Assembly (NCBI RefSeq): GCF_016735115.1
Contig: NZ_JAERQJ010000002.1
Coordinates: forward strand, 124,001 to 188,000
DNA from: Aquimarina mytili
GTDB lineage: Bacteria; Bacteroidota; Bacteroidia; Flavobacteriales; Flavobacteriaceae
Direction of reading: 5' to 3'
DNA: 64,000 nucleotides
In this document: piece by piece, positions 26,707 to 35,641 of the stretch
Layout: each line of letters opens with the position of its first letter
How positions within the stretch are numbered: the stretch's first letter is position 1
Translations under genes and position numbers: made by a program
The notes under the pieces: model-generated
What the model saw: only the letters and a program-made list of their open reading frames with translations
Told to the model about the DNA's origin: nothing
The model's database searches: none

Positions 26707-27830
26707 ACTAAAGGTTCTCCATGGGTTTGTTTGATTATTTTAGGCACTGCAGAGGGCATAACACTTGCTAACCAATATGATAATTGTTGAAGATTACCAT
26801 TTAACACAATACGCTGTAGTAATCTACCTGTTCGTAACCTTTTTGAAAAGGTTTGATTCCATTGTTGGGCATATAGTTTTTCTAAATCCGCTCTTGATAA
26901 ATCAACTACTTCACTATAACATTTAATTAACAATTCACAAAGTATTTGGGCGCTTTGTATTGCCATTGCCATACCATTGCCACATAATGGATGTATGAGT
27001 CCTGCCGAATCGCCAACCATAAAAATATGATGTTCAACTGGCTCTTTTCTATCAAAATTAATTTGGCTTATAGTTATCGGTTTATCAAATAATAGTTCTG
27101 CATCTTCAAAAAAGGATTTTAAGTGTTCATTCTTATACATTACTTCCCTCTGAAAAGAATCAACATCCTTATATTTTTTAAAACTATCATAATTCACTAA
27201 ATAACAAGTATTCACCTTGTTTTTTTCTACTCTTGAAATCCCACAATATCCTCCCTTAAAACTATGTAGAGCAACAGTATTTGTATCAATTTTTGCATTA
27301 TAATGCCCTTTAACTGCCAACCATGGAGATTTTTTGAAACTAAAATTACGATTAAGTTTCTTGTCTAGTGTTGATCGCTTACCATATGCACCAATAACAT
27401 AATCACACGTAAACATTAAATTTTGAGCAGTTTTAACCTTAAAACCATCAGTATCATAATCAACCTGTAATACCTGATCTTGTAGTATTTGCACTCCAGA
27501 TTCTTTAGCCTTTTTTACTAAATGATAATCTAATGTATATCTGCTAACTCCAAATCCGCCTAATGGCAGTTCGCTATGAATCGTATCTCCTTTTTGAGTA
27601 GTGATGACAAACTTAGAAATATCAACTGGTTGAATTGACGTTAAATCGATATTTAAAAAATCAAAATATGGGAATACTTCGTTAGAGATATACTCACCAC
27701 AAACTTTATGCTTTGGATAGCTTTCTTTTTCAATAAGCACGACCTCTATATCATACATAGCCAGATGGATTGCACAGGTTAAACCGGCTAAACCACCACC
27801 TACAATTATTATATCTGAATGCCTATTCAT
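26697..27830 (-). CDS. FAD-dependent oxidoreductase (geranylgeranyl-reductase/hydroxylase family)
   Basis: The ATG at 27830 gives 377 residues; a TTG one codon upstream is also possible. The Rossmann motif IIIVGGGLAGLTCAIHLAMY binds FAD, and HHIFMVGDSAGLIHPLCGNG is the second FAD-binding motif (GD) of this family. Members hydroxylate phenolic substrates or reduce isoprenoid double bonds. Next to the type III PKS and methyltransferase, a ring hydroxylase making a quinone is the more plausible role (inference). It is the first gene of the operon. Confidence 0.88.
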   Translation of the reverse strand: MNRHSDIIIVGGGLAGLTCAIHLAMYDIEVVLIEKESYPKHKVCGEYISNEVFPYFDFLNIDLTSIQPVDISKFVITTQKGDTIHSELPLGGFGVSRYTLDYHLVKKAKESGVQILQDQVLQVDYDTDGFKVKTAQNLMFTCDYVIGAYGKRSTLDKKLNRNFSFKKSPWLAVKGHYNAKIDTNTVALHSFKGGYCGISRVEKNKVNTCYLVNYDSFKKYKDVDSFQREVMYKNEHLKSFFEDAELLFDKPITISQINFDRKEPVEHHIFMVGDSAGLIHPLCGNGMAMAIQSAQILCELLIKCYSEVVDLSRADLEKLYAQQWNQTFSKRLRTGRLLQRIVLNGNLQQLSYWLASVMPSAVPKIIKQTHGEPLVCS

Positions 27831-27857
27831 CAAATGAAGATACGTAAAATTTGTGCA

Positions 27858-27887
27858 TAAAAAAATCCCGACTAGTATGTCGGGATT
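27858..27887 (-). terminator. Rho-independent terminator of the lipocalin/OmpA unit
   Basis: A nine-base perfect stem (AATCCCGAC / GTCGGGATT) with a six-base loop is followed on the minus strand by a T-run. It lies downstream of the OmpA gene and just before the first gene of the PKS operon, so it separates the two transcription units. Confidence 0.88.
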
Positions 27888-27910
27888 CTTGATTTTATCT
27901 TTCAGTAAAA

Positions 27911-28606
27911 TTATTGTTTTACTTGTTGTTGAGCATCTCTCTTCATTTTTTCGTTCGCTACAATTCCTAACTCTACTCTTCTGTTTTTTGCTCTTCCTTC
28001 TGCAGTTCCATTATCATATTTAGGAAGTGTTTCTCCATGTGCATAGGTTGTTAAACGACTTCTACTAATTCCTTGCGATACTAAGTATTCTGTAACTGCA
28101 TTTGCTCTTTTTTGAGATAATGACATATTATAACTATCATCTCCTGTGCTATCAGTATGCCCTTCAACAATGATATTAGTATCTGGGTATTCTTTAAAAA
28201 TACCGGCAAGTTTGTTCAGATTAGTTTTAGATTTTGCATTAATATTAGATTTATTGGTTTCAAAATAAACCCCACTATTTTCATCAAACACTACATCAAT
28301 ACCTTCACCAACTCTTGTTACTTCGGCTCCAGGTATTTCTGACTCAATTTTCTGAGCTTGTTTATCCATTTGCTTTCCTATAACCCCTCCGGCTACACCT
28401 CCAACTACACCACCAATAACAGCCCCTAATGCTGAGTTTCTTTTTCCTACATTATTACCAATCACTCCACCAAGTACAGCCCCGGCTGCAGTACCAATTA
28501 CTGCTCCTTTTTGAGTATTGTTTGCATTTTGTACGGCTTCACAACTTGATAATATTGCCACTGCCATTAATGCAACCCCAATTTTTTTAAGATTTGTCTT
28601 CATCAT
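27911..28606 (-). CDS. OmpA-family lipoprotein with glycine-zipper
   Basis: The 231-residue protein has a lipobox (VAILSSCEA). It is followed by a glycine-zipper region (GAVLGGVIGNNVGKR, GAVIGGVVGGVAGGVIGK), and then a C-terminal OmpA-like peptidoglycan-binding domain with NIIVEGHTDSTGDDS and GRAKNRRVEL. This is the YiaD-like architecture that tethers the outer membrane to the cell wall. The gene begins 14 bases after the lipocalin gene and is probably co-transcribed with it. Confidence 0.93.
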   Translation of the reverse strand: MMKTNLKKIGVALMAVAILSSCEAVQNANNTQKGAVIGTAAGAVLGGVIGNNVGKRNSALGAVIGGVVGGVAGGVIGKQMDKQAQKIESEIPGAEVTRVGEGIDVVFDENSGVYFETNKSNINAKSKTNLNKLAGIFKEYPDTNIIVEGHTDSTGDDSYNMSLSQKRANAVTEYLVSQGISRSRLTTYAHGETLPKYDNGTAEGRAKNRRVELGIVANEKMKRDAQQQVKQ

Positions 28607-28620
28607 TGTATAGATTTGAA

Positions 28621-29100
28621 TTATTGTATTTTATTGAAATTCATCGTGATTACAAAAGGTGAACCTTCTAAACTAACCGTCATTGCCCAAGTCATTGTTG
28701 TGTCATCAAGATGTTTTAATGCCATTCTATATCCGGCATTATTATTTGTACTTTTTTTCTTTTCGTTTATTGGCTTAAATAAGAAGTAGTATTCTCCGTC
28801 TCCTTCTGGTTTTGGGATTGTAAATCTAAAATTACGTTCACCTGTAGATGTACAACTACTTTGATTCACTTGATATTTACCAGTATTATTATTAGGAATA
28901 AATTTCCAAGTACTACCAGTGAAACATTCAGCAGAAGCATCATTATATAAGTTTACATCGAATATACCTGAACGATCATAAGAGATATTATTTAAAGACC
29001 ACTCCCCTTTTAAGGTTTTTTTGGCTGCAATAACCGTTTTTTGAGGCGCACTGCAAGAAGCTAGTACTATTACAACCAGCATTAACATAAGTTTTTTCAT
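28621..29100 (-). CDS. Lipocalin-like lipoprotein
   Basis: The 159-residue protein has a lipobox (VIVLASCSA, Cys16) and a lipocalin-like pattern, starting with KKTLKGEWSLNNISYD and continuing through a WKFIPNNNTGKY strand, ending in MTWAMTVSLEG. It is predicted to be a small outer-envelope lipoprotein binding a hydrophobic ligand. It precedes the OmpA gene by 14 bases. The upstream gap (29101-29253) should hold its promoter; no exact TAnnTTTG was found. Confidence 0.82.
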   Translation of the reverse strand: MKKLMLMLVVIVLASCSAPQKTVIAAKKTLKGEWSLNNISYDRSGIFDVNLYNDASAECFTGSTWKFIPNNNTGKYQVNQSSCTSTGERNFRFTIPKPEGDGEYYFLFKPINEKKKSTNNNAGYRMALKHLDDTTMTWAMTVSLEGSPFVITMNFNKIQ

Positions 29101-29253
29101 TGTAGTTAGATTTTATTTTTATAAAAATAGCTAATAACGATAACGTTTCCAATATTATTATATTTCAAATTATTATTTTGAAAATAGAATTATTTCATAT
29201 TCCAAAATGGATGAAATACCTAAAATAAAGATAAAATGCTTTGCGCTTGAGTT

Positions 29254-30573
29254 TTAGTTATTTCTTGGTACCCTAAACAGCAAAATCAAGCCAACAACAA
29301 AAAACAATATTAGAAAAAGAATAGAATATCTTACACTTCCTGTTAATTGCGCTATAATCCCGTAAGAAAACATACCGATTACAATTCCAATTTTTTCTGA
29401 AACATCGTAAAAACTGAAATATGAAGCTGTATCAACTGCATCTTTTGGTAAAAACTTTGAATAGGTTGATCTTGAAAGTGCTTGTATACCTCCCATCACC
29501 AAACCAACAATAGCCGCTGCAATATAGAACTGAAATGGAGTTGTGATGGTATAAGCATAAATACACAGCCCTATCCATATAAAATTAATTGTAATAAGTG
29601 TTCTAATATTACCATATTTTGAAGAAGCCATTGAAGTAAGGAATGCTCCCAATATAGCAACAACTTGAATTAAAAGTATACTAATAATTAGCCCAAAAGT
29701 AGCATCTTGATCGCCCCAGTCTAACTCCTCTATTCCAAAATAGGTAGCAATGAGCATAATGGTTTGTACCGCCATACTGTATACAAAAAAAGCGGTTAGG
29801 TATCTGCGAAGTTTTATATCGTTTTGCAAAGCTATCCATATCATTTTTAATTCTTTAAACCCATTAAAAATGATCGCCTTAGTCAACACTTCTTTTTTAT
29901 TTCCTTTTGGCAAATAGTAATATGTGTATTGGCTGAACCCTATCCACCATATTCCTACCATTACAAAAGATAATCTTGTAGGTTCTCCAGCGCTTTCAAA
30001 CCCAAAAAATTCATAAAATAGAATCATGACCAAATTAATTGCCAATAGAAGTACACTACCAAAATATCCTAAAGAGTATCCTTTTGCACTAATGGCATCT
30101 TGTTGCTCAGGATATGCTATATCTGGCAGATATGAATTATAAAATACCAGACTTGCCCAAAAGCCTATCAGAGCAAGAAAATAGCACAATAGTCCAAACC
30201 ACAAATGCTCTAATGAAAACCAATACAACCCTATACATGATAACGCCCCTAGATAACAAAAGAACTTTAGGAAGTTTTTCTTATTTCCTACATAATCGGC
30301 AATACCTGACAGAAATGGGCTAATAAATGAAACCACCAAAAATGCTATAGCTGTAACATAACTAATCAAAGAATCATTATTAAAATCATACCCCAGAAAA
30401 TGTACAGTATCATTAATAATATTACCTTCATTATCTTTAATGATAGTCAATGCTCCCCAAAAAATAGGGAAAACAGCAGAAGAGATTGTTAAATTATAAA
30501 CAGAATTTGCCCAGTCATAGAATGCCCATGCATTCAATAATTTCTTATGCCCTTTTGGTAGTGTTTTACTCAT
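29254..30573 (-). CDS. MFS transporter (UMF1/Atg22-like)
   Basis: From the ATG at 30573 the protein has 439 residues and about 12 transmembrane helices. The conserved start LNAWAFYDWANSVYNLTIS and the motif MGGIQALSRSTYSKFLPKD are hallmarks of the UMF1/Atg22-like family. Bacterial members are unassigned transporters, in fungi vacuolar amino-acid exporters. It stands alone, with a terminator of the M48 gene directly upstream. Confidence 0.9.
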   Translation of the reverse strand: MSKTLPKGHKKLLNAWAFYDWANSVYNLTISSAVFPIFWGALTIIKDNEGNIINDTVHFLGYDFNNDSLISYVTAIAFLVVSFISPFLSGIADYVGNKKNFLKFFCYLGALSCIGLYWFSLEHLWFGLLCYFLALIGFWASLVFYNSYLPDIAYPEQQDAISAKGYSLGYFGSVLLLAINLVMILFYEFFGFESAGEPTRLSFVMVGIWWIGFSQYTYYYLPKGNKKEVLTKAIIFNGFKELKMIWIALQNDIKLRRYLTAFFVYSMAVQTIMLIATYFGIEELDWGDQDATFGLIISILLIQVVAILGAFLTSMASSKYGNIRTLITINFIWIGLCIYAYTITTPFQFYIAAAIVGLVMGGIQALSRSTYSKFLPKDAVDTASYFSFYDVSEKIGIVIGMFSYGIIAQLTGSVRYSILFLILFFVVGLILLFRVPRNN

Positions 30574-30584
30574 CAAATAGAATT

Positions 30585-30614
30585 AAAAAACCGTTCTGAA
30601 TTAGTTCAGAACGG
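30585..30614 (-). terminator. Rho-independent terminator of the M48 protease gene
   Basis: A perfect ten-base stem (CCGTTCTGAA / TTCAGAACGG) with a TTAG loop is followed on the minus strand by six T. It lies 46 bases after the M48 stop codon. Confidence 0.9.
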
Positions 30615-30659
30615 CTTCTAAAATAAGTATAATCTTTTTAATGTATCTAAACTTTATAA

Positions 30660-31478
30660 TTATTTAAAAGTAGTTATCCCAAATTTTTTAGCTTCTGCCC
30701 TTGCTGAAGGTGCCCATGCCGTAAGGTTTGCAATACGAGTATCACTAGAAGGGTGTGTACTCATAAACTCTGGCGGTGATTGCCCGCCACTATTAGCTTT
30801 CATACGTCTCCATAAATTAGCAGCCTCGTCAGGATTATATCCAGCGATAGCCATAAGTTGAAGACCTATACGGTCTGCTTCAGTTTCATGACTTCTACTA
30901 AAAGGCAACATTACTCCAAACTGACTACCAAGACCAAAGGCTGTACCCACGATTTGTTGTGTTTGCTGACTTTTTCCACTTACAGCCACAGCCGTAGCGG
31001 CACCTGCCACTTGTTGTATTTGTGAAGCACTCATTCTTTGCTGGCCATGATTAGCCAATGCATGAGCTACCTCATGCCCCATAATAGCAGCGATACCTGT
31101 TTCGCTTTGCGCTATTGGTAAAATCCCGGTATAGAATACGATTTTACCTCCAGGCATACACCATGCATTTACCGTTTTATCTTCTACAAGGTTATATTCC
31201 CATTTATAATCTTTTAAATACCCGGAATAACCATTTGCATTCAACCACCGCTCTGAAGCTCTGGCAATTTTTTGCCCTACTCTGGTAATCATCTCTGCAT
31301 CAGATGTACCCTTGACTACTTTATTTTCTCCTAAAAACTGATTGTATTGTTGAAATGCCATTGGCAATATCTGAGAATTTGGCACTAAAGCTAACGTTTG
31401 CTTACCTGTAAATGGATTAGTAGCACACGATATAAATAGTACAGCTGTCCCCCAGACTAAAAGTTTTCTAATTTTCAT
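30660..31478 (-). CDS. M48-family zinc metallopeptidase lipoprotein
   Basis: From the ATG at 31478 the protein has 272 residues; a TTG start two codons upstream was rejected. It has a lipobox (TAVLFISCAT). The zinc motif HEVAH (His135, His139) and the third ligand in HETEADRIGLQL are intact, as in BepA/LoiP-type periplasmic M48 peptidases. It probably takes part in outer-membrane protein quality control. It is monocistronic, divergent from the defence operon at 31907. Confidence 0.93.
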   Translation of the reverse strand: MKIRKLLVWGTAVLFISCATNPFTGKQTLALVPNSQILPMAFQQYNQFLGENKVVKGTSDAEMITRVGQKIARASERWLNANGYSGYLKDYKWEYNLVEDKTVNAWCMPGGKIVFYTGILPIAQSETGIAAIMGHEVAHALANHGQQRMSASQIQQVAGAATAVAVSGKSQQTQQIVGTAFGLGSQFGVMLPFSRSHETEADRIGLQLMAIAGYNPDEAANLWRRMKANSGGQSPPEFMSTHPSSDTRIANLTAWAPSARAEAKKFGITTFK

Positions 31479-31906
31479 AATCAATATTCTGTATAATTTT
31501 GGTTAGCTAAAAATACTAAAAAAACATAGGATTTGAAACAAAGTAATGATGTTCTCTTTCTAATTTTTTCGATAAAAACACAACTTATTCGATAACAGGT
31601 AACTTAACACCAAAATCATACTCGTATTATTCAGGCAAATAAAATCTCAGGCAAAAAAGGGGTTTTCACCCTATATTTTAGGGGTTAATTCTTATAGAAA
31701 AAAGAAGAAATATATCTAACTTCACAAGTATCAAAAAGACAAATAAACAACTGTATATCAGTAATTTTAGTATTTGGATTTAAAACAATAAAAAGTTATA
31801 TTTATATACCCCACACATTGATATAAAAAATAGTATATCGTATTCGCAGTTTTTGGTTTCTTAATTGCAATCGTTCTTATTCATCCATCTAAAAGAATAC
31901 ACGATT
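31479..31906. other. 428-base region upstream of the defence operon
   Basis: No credible gene is seen. It contains the G/C-run motif AAAAAAGGGGTTTTCACCCT followed by AGGGGTT (31653-31690), a similar form of which recurs near 50244, and two copies of TTCGATAA (near 31568 and 31588). TAGTATTTGG near 31769 is one base longer than the TAnnTTTG consensus. The region must contain the promoters of the M48 gene and of the defence operon. Confidence 0.5.
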
Positions 31907-34801
31907 ATGAACCTATATGCTTTACTTATCGGAATAAATGAATACGAATTAAGCCCTTTAAATCAGTGCGTTAATGACGTAAAAGAATTTGAAAAGTATC
32001 TAAATACGCTTGGAAACGTCTATAACAATATTTCAATTGAAGTGCTAATTGATCATAAGGCTACAAAAAGTAATATCATTAAACACATTACTACTTTTTT
32101 AAATAAAGCAAATGACGACGATGTAGCTTTTATATATTATAGTGGTCACGGCACTTTAGAAGATAGTTCTGGCCGATTTAGTGATGCATATACTGGTTTA
32201 ATTGAATGTTTGGTTTGTTATCACAATGATCAGAATAATGAAAACTTCTTATTGGCAGATAAAGAACTGCGTTATTTGTTTTCGAAGTTTGAAAACAATC
32301 CACATCTGATCACTGTATTTGATTGTTGTCATTCTGGAGACATTGTAAGGTCCGTTATTAACCAGGCCGGTAACGACTCCAGACAAAGAAAATTAAGTAC
32401 TGTATTTCCGTCAAGGAAGTATGAAGACTTCGTTTTTTGTGAAGAAATTGATGAAGAAAGTACTAAAACATTACAACTATCCTCTTTAATTCCATATAAA
32501 AACTCAGTAAATATTTCGGCTTGTCTTTCTTCAGAATCTTCCTGGGAAGATCATAAAGGAGGGGTATTTACAAGATTTCTTTTACAACTTTTAAAAGCCA
32601 AAGACAGTAAACTGAACTACTTAGACATAGCGAAATGGGCAAAAATTAGTTTAAAAGACATTACAAACAAAAAGCAAACTCCAACAATTAGTGTTCAAGG
32701 ATCGGGTAAAATTGATCATTACAGCTCTTGGCTAAACCTTTATCCTGAACACAATCAAATTGATCAGGGTCAAGTATTTTATAATAATAAAAATGGTTGG
32801 TACTACAATAAAGGCCAATTATTTGGCATAAAAGAAGGTGCAAAAATCACTATTCAAATAGAAGAGAGTAAAACTTTTACTACAGAAATTATCGATGTAA
32901 GCCTTGAAGACTCCTTAATCACTGATCCCTTAGAAGCAGGAATTGAGCTAGATTTTAAAAAATCGTATCCCGTAATTACCGAAACTGTTTTTAATGCATT
33001 AGACATACATGTTTTGAATCTGGACAAAAATATACATACCCAAAATCAAGTAACCGCGATACTAACCAACATTGATAATCTAAACATTTCTACACCAGAG
33101 AGCGCTAGTTTTTTTGTCATTATATTTAATCAAACTGTATATATAACACTACCCGATGATCCATACAGACCTTTAGCAGTTCAAATAGATATTTTAAATA
33201 CTAATGAAGAAACCATACAAAAAAGACTTGAAAATCAAATAGAAGCCTTAGTAAAATGGAACTATTACAACACATTAATCAACCCAGATGCCGGTTTTTC
33301 TGTTATCCCGATTAAAGTTGAAATGCGAATTAATGAGAGTCAACAATGGATAGATGTAACAAATTCTGGAGTTGATCTCAACACCATAGAAAATCAATAT
33401 ACAAGAAGTGGCGAATATTACCAGAAATTTCAAATTAAGGTTTCTAATATTTCTAACGAAGATATTTTTGTTTCGGCTTTACTGCTAAGTTCTGATATAG
33501 GAATCTCAACAGATTTATTAGATAATAAATCTAAAAAACTTAAACCAGGAGAGACAATACTGTTTTATGAGCATCGAAAAACTCCTCTTTCATATTGGAC
33601 ATTAGATGCATATAAAGAAATTTATAACTGGAAACATGATTGGTTGTATTACAAATTTATTGTAAACAATCAAGAAGACATTACTCCTATTATTCCTGAT
33701 ATGGCTCAATCCCCTCTATCTCCACCAATTACCCATCACGGTAATTTAATGGGGACCGGCGCTGTTGACGATTTAGAATTAGAGAATACAAAATGGGATG
33801 TATACACTACCGAGCTTAGACTTCATAACCCCACATATAATATACTAGGAAAAAAGGTATTACAAAACTGGGACTGGTATTCAAATGATGAAATTGTAGC
33901 GCCTTTTATTAACGCATTATATACTTCAAAAAAACAAAATGGGTTCATTTTTAAGACGATAAATTCACCTAATGCCACAGGTGATATTGAAGTTAATACA
34001 CGAAGTGTATCTGGTTTTAAGTTAAAACTTGGAAATTATTTAGATGACAAATGCAGGTACCGAAAGTTTAAAAAATCAAAAAAAATGTTTCCTCATTTAC
34101 CAGTCATTGTCGCTGAAGGGGATTCTTGGTTTTTATTTCCGTTTTTGGTAAAAGACACTCTTGATTATGTAATGGAAAAGTATCCTTTGCGCAGTATTGC
34201 TGCCGCAGGAGATGAGATTCAAAATTATAGAGATAGTGGTCAACTCCTTAAAGAAATTGAAAAAGAACGTCCACGATATGTTCTAATTAGTGGTGGCGGT
34301 AATGATGTTATAGGTCCAGAGATTGAAGATATTCTTATACCAGGATTAGAATCAGGATTAGAAGCTTCTGAGTATTTGAATGAGAATCATCAGAAAAAAA
34401 TGAACCAATTATGGGGCAACTATAATTATTTTTTTAATCGAATTTCCGAATTTGATTTTGTAGAACAGGTGTTTATTCATGGTTATGATTATGTTCTTGC
34501 AGATTTGGATGATAAAACCATTAAAAATGGTTGGGTCAATAAATATTTGATCAAAAAAGGAATTACCGTATTAGAAGATAGATCCAAAATAATTCGATAT
34601 CTCATCGACACTTTTAATGCGCTATTAGAAGATGTTACTCAAAAGCATAAGAATGCAACCTACTTAGATATGAGATCCACAGTTAGTAAAAACGAATGGT
34701 ACGACGAAATTCATCCAAATGATGCGGGATTTGCTAAAGTGGCAGAAAAATTTTTAAACGCTATTAATCAATTAGAATATATAGATCATGAGAATATGTA
34801 A
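31907..34801 (+). CDS. Caspase-like protease fused to SGNH/GDSL hydrolase (defence protein)
   Basis: From the ATG at 31907 the protein has 964 residues; a TTG 14 codons upstream is in frame but would precede the first caspase strand. Residues 1-265 are a C14 caspase/metacaspase domain: MNLYALLIGINEY, the catalytic His81 in IYYSGHGT, and Cys141 in FDCCHSGD. The middle (about 270-710) is beta-rich, with NGWYYNKGQLFGIKEGA and a later segment like domains seen in other caspase-family proteins. Residues about 725-960 form an SGNH hydrolase: GDSW (Ser740), GGGNDV (Asn799), and DEIHPNDAG (Asp933, His936). No signal or TM is seen. First gene of the operon; it overlaps the gasdermin gene by 14 bases. 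Confidence 0.88.
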   Translation: MNLYALLIGINEYELSPLNQCVNDVKEFEKYLNTLGNVYNNISIEVLIDHKATKSNIIKHITTFLNKANDDDVAFIYYSGHGTLEDSSGRFSDAYTGLIECLVCYHNDQNNENFLLADKELRYLFSKFENNPHLITVFDCCHSGDIVRSVINQAGNDSRQRKLSTVFPSRKYEDFVFCEEIDEESTKTLQLSSLIPYKNSVNISACLSSESSWEDHKGGVFTRFLLQLLKAKDSKLNYLDIAKWAKISLKDITNKKQTPTISVQGSGKIDHYSSWLNLYPEHNQIDQGQVFYNNKNGWYYNKGQLFGIKEGAKITIQIEESKTFTTEIIDVSLEDSLITDPLEAGIELDFKKSYPVITETVFNALDIHVLNLDKNIHTQNQVTAILTNIDNLNISTPESASFFVIIFNQTVYITLPDDPYRPLAVQIDILNTNEETIQKRLENQIEALVKWNYYNTLINPDAGFSVIPIKVEMRINESQQWIDVTNSGVDLNTIENQYTRSGEYYQKFQIKVSNISNEDIFVSALLLSSDIGISTDLLDNKSKKLKPGETILFYEHRKTPLSYWTLDAYKEIYNWKHDWLYYKFIVNNQEDITPIIPDMAQSPLSPPITHHGNLMGTGAVDDLELENTKWDVYTTELRLHNPTYNILGKKVLQNWDWYSNDEIVAPFINALYTSKKQNGFIFKTINSPNATGDIEVNTRSVSGFKLKLGNYLDDKCRYRKFKKSKKMFPHLPVIVAEGDSWFLFPFLVKDTLDYVMEKYPLRSIAAAGDEIQNYRDSGQLLKEIEKERPRYVLISGGGNDVIGPEIEDILIPGLESGLEASEYLNENHQKKMNQLWGNYNYFFNRISEFDFVEQVFIHGYDYVLADLDDKTIKNGWVNKYLIKKGITVLEDRSKIIRYLIDTFNALLEDVTQKHKNATYLDMRSTVSKNEWYDEIHPNDAGFAKVAEKFLNAINQLEYIDHENM

Positions 34802-35624
34802 AAACGACATAACAGACCAAATAAGAGATTTGTTTGATGCTAATCCACTTAGAATTCCAGAGGCTAGAATACAACCCATGTGCATGCTCGAAATACAAAA
34901 TCACAAACCAAAATATTTGGGAGAGTTCCGATTTTTGGTTAAAGATGGATTTAATCATCCTATTGAGATTAATACCTCTACCGTAGCACAAGTATCCAAT
35001 GTTAAAACCAAAAAGATCGATTTTAAAATTGGTTTTGATATTCTAGGTAACTTTATTAAAGCTTTTGGAATAGACCCTGCAGCCGTTGGGGCTTCAATAA
35101 AAGGAACCAGCAAAATGTCCTTTTCTTTCGGAAATGTAGTCAGAAAATATATTGACACCTTAGAACTTGGTCATGTTTTGGTTTCTAATGATATTAAAGG
35201 TGACCCTGATAATATGTTCATTCAGGAAATTTCAGAAAAAAAAGAAGTAAAATTAGCCCTAATTACTGATATTCTAACTAGCACGGATTTTTCGCTTTCT
35301 ACATATAAAGATAATACTACAGAAGCCGAGATTAATATTCCTTTAATTCAGGAATATTTAGCAAACGTTGATACCAATTTAACAATCGAAAAAATGTCTG
35401 AAAATGAAGTAAAGTTTAAAGGCGACACACCTCTTACTTATGCATTTACCTGTGTAGAAATTAACATTGATCCCGTTACCGGAAAATTTTCAAGAGGACA
35501 ATGGCTAGACAACATACGTTCTGTAAAAGATAGTAGTACAACAACAGCCGTTGCAGAACAAATTGAAATACCTAAACTATTGCTTGACGACAACCAGGCA
35601 AATCCCTTATTAATAGATTTTTAA
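34788..35624 (+). CDS. Probable bacterial gasdermin (bGSDM), pore-forming effector
   Basis: The 278-residue protein begins inside the end of the caspase gene. Cys4 (MRICKND) matches the N-terminal cysteine that is palmitoylated in studied bacterial gasdermins. The family pattern is visible: RIPEARIQPMCML, YLG, FDILGNFIKAFGI, SKMSFSFGNV, LALITDILTSTDFSL, EINIPLIQEYL and KGDTPLTYAFTCVEI. The last 35 residues after the flexible loop at about 242-257 (NIRSVKDSSTTTAV) end in a hydrophobic IPKLLLDDNQANPLLIDF and could be the inhibitory tail removed by the neighbouring proteases. Known bGSDMs form membrane pores on cleavage. The assignment rests on pattern and context, not a database search. Confidence 0.72.
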   Translation: MRICKNDITDQIRDLFDANPLRIPEARIQPMCMLEIQNHKPKYLGEFRFLVKDGFNHPIEINTSTVAQVSNVKTKKIDFKIGFDILGNFIKAFGIDPAAVGASIKGTSKMSFSFGNVVRKYIDTLELGHVLVSNDIKGDPDNMFIQEISEKKEVKLALITDILTSTDFSLSTYKDNTTEAEINIPLIQEYLANVDTNLTIEKMSENEVKFKGDTPLTYAFTCVEINIDPVTGKFSRGQWLDNIRSVKDSSTTTAVAEQIEIPKLLLDDNQANPLLIDF

Positions 35625-35641
35625 ACCTTAAACGCAGACTC

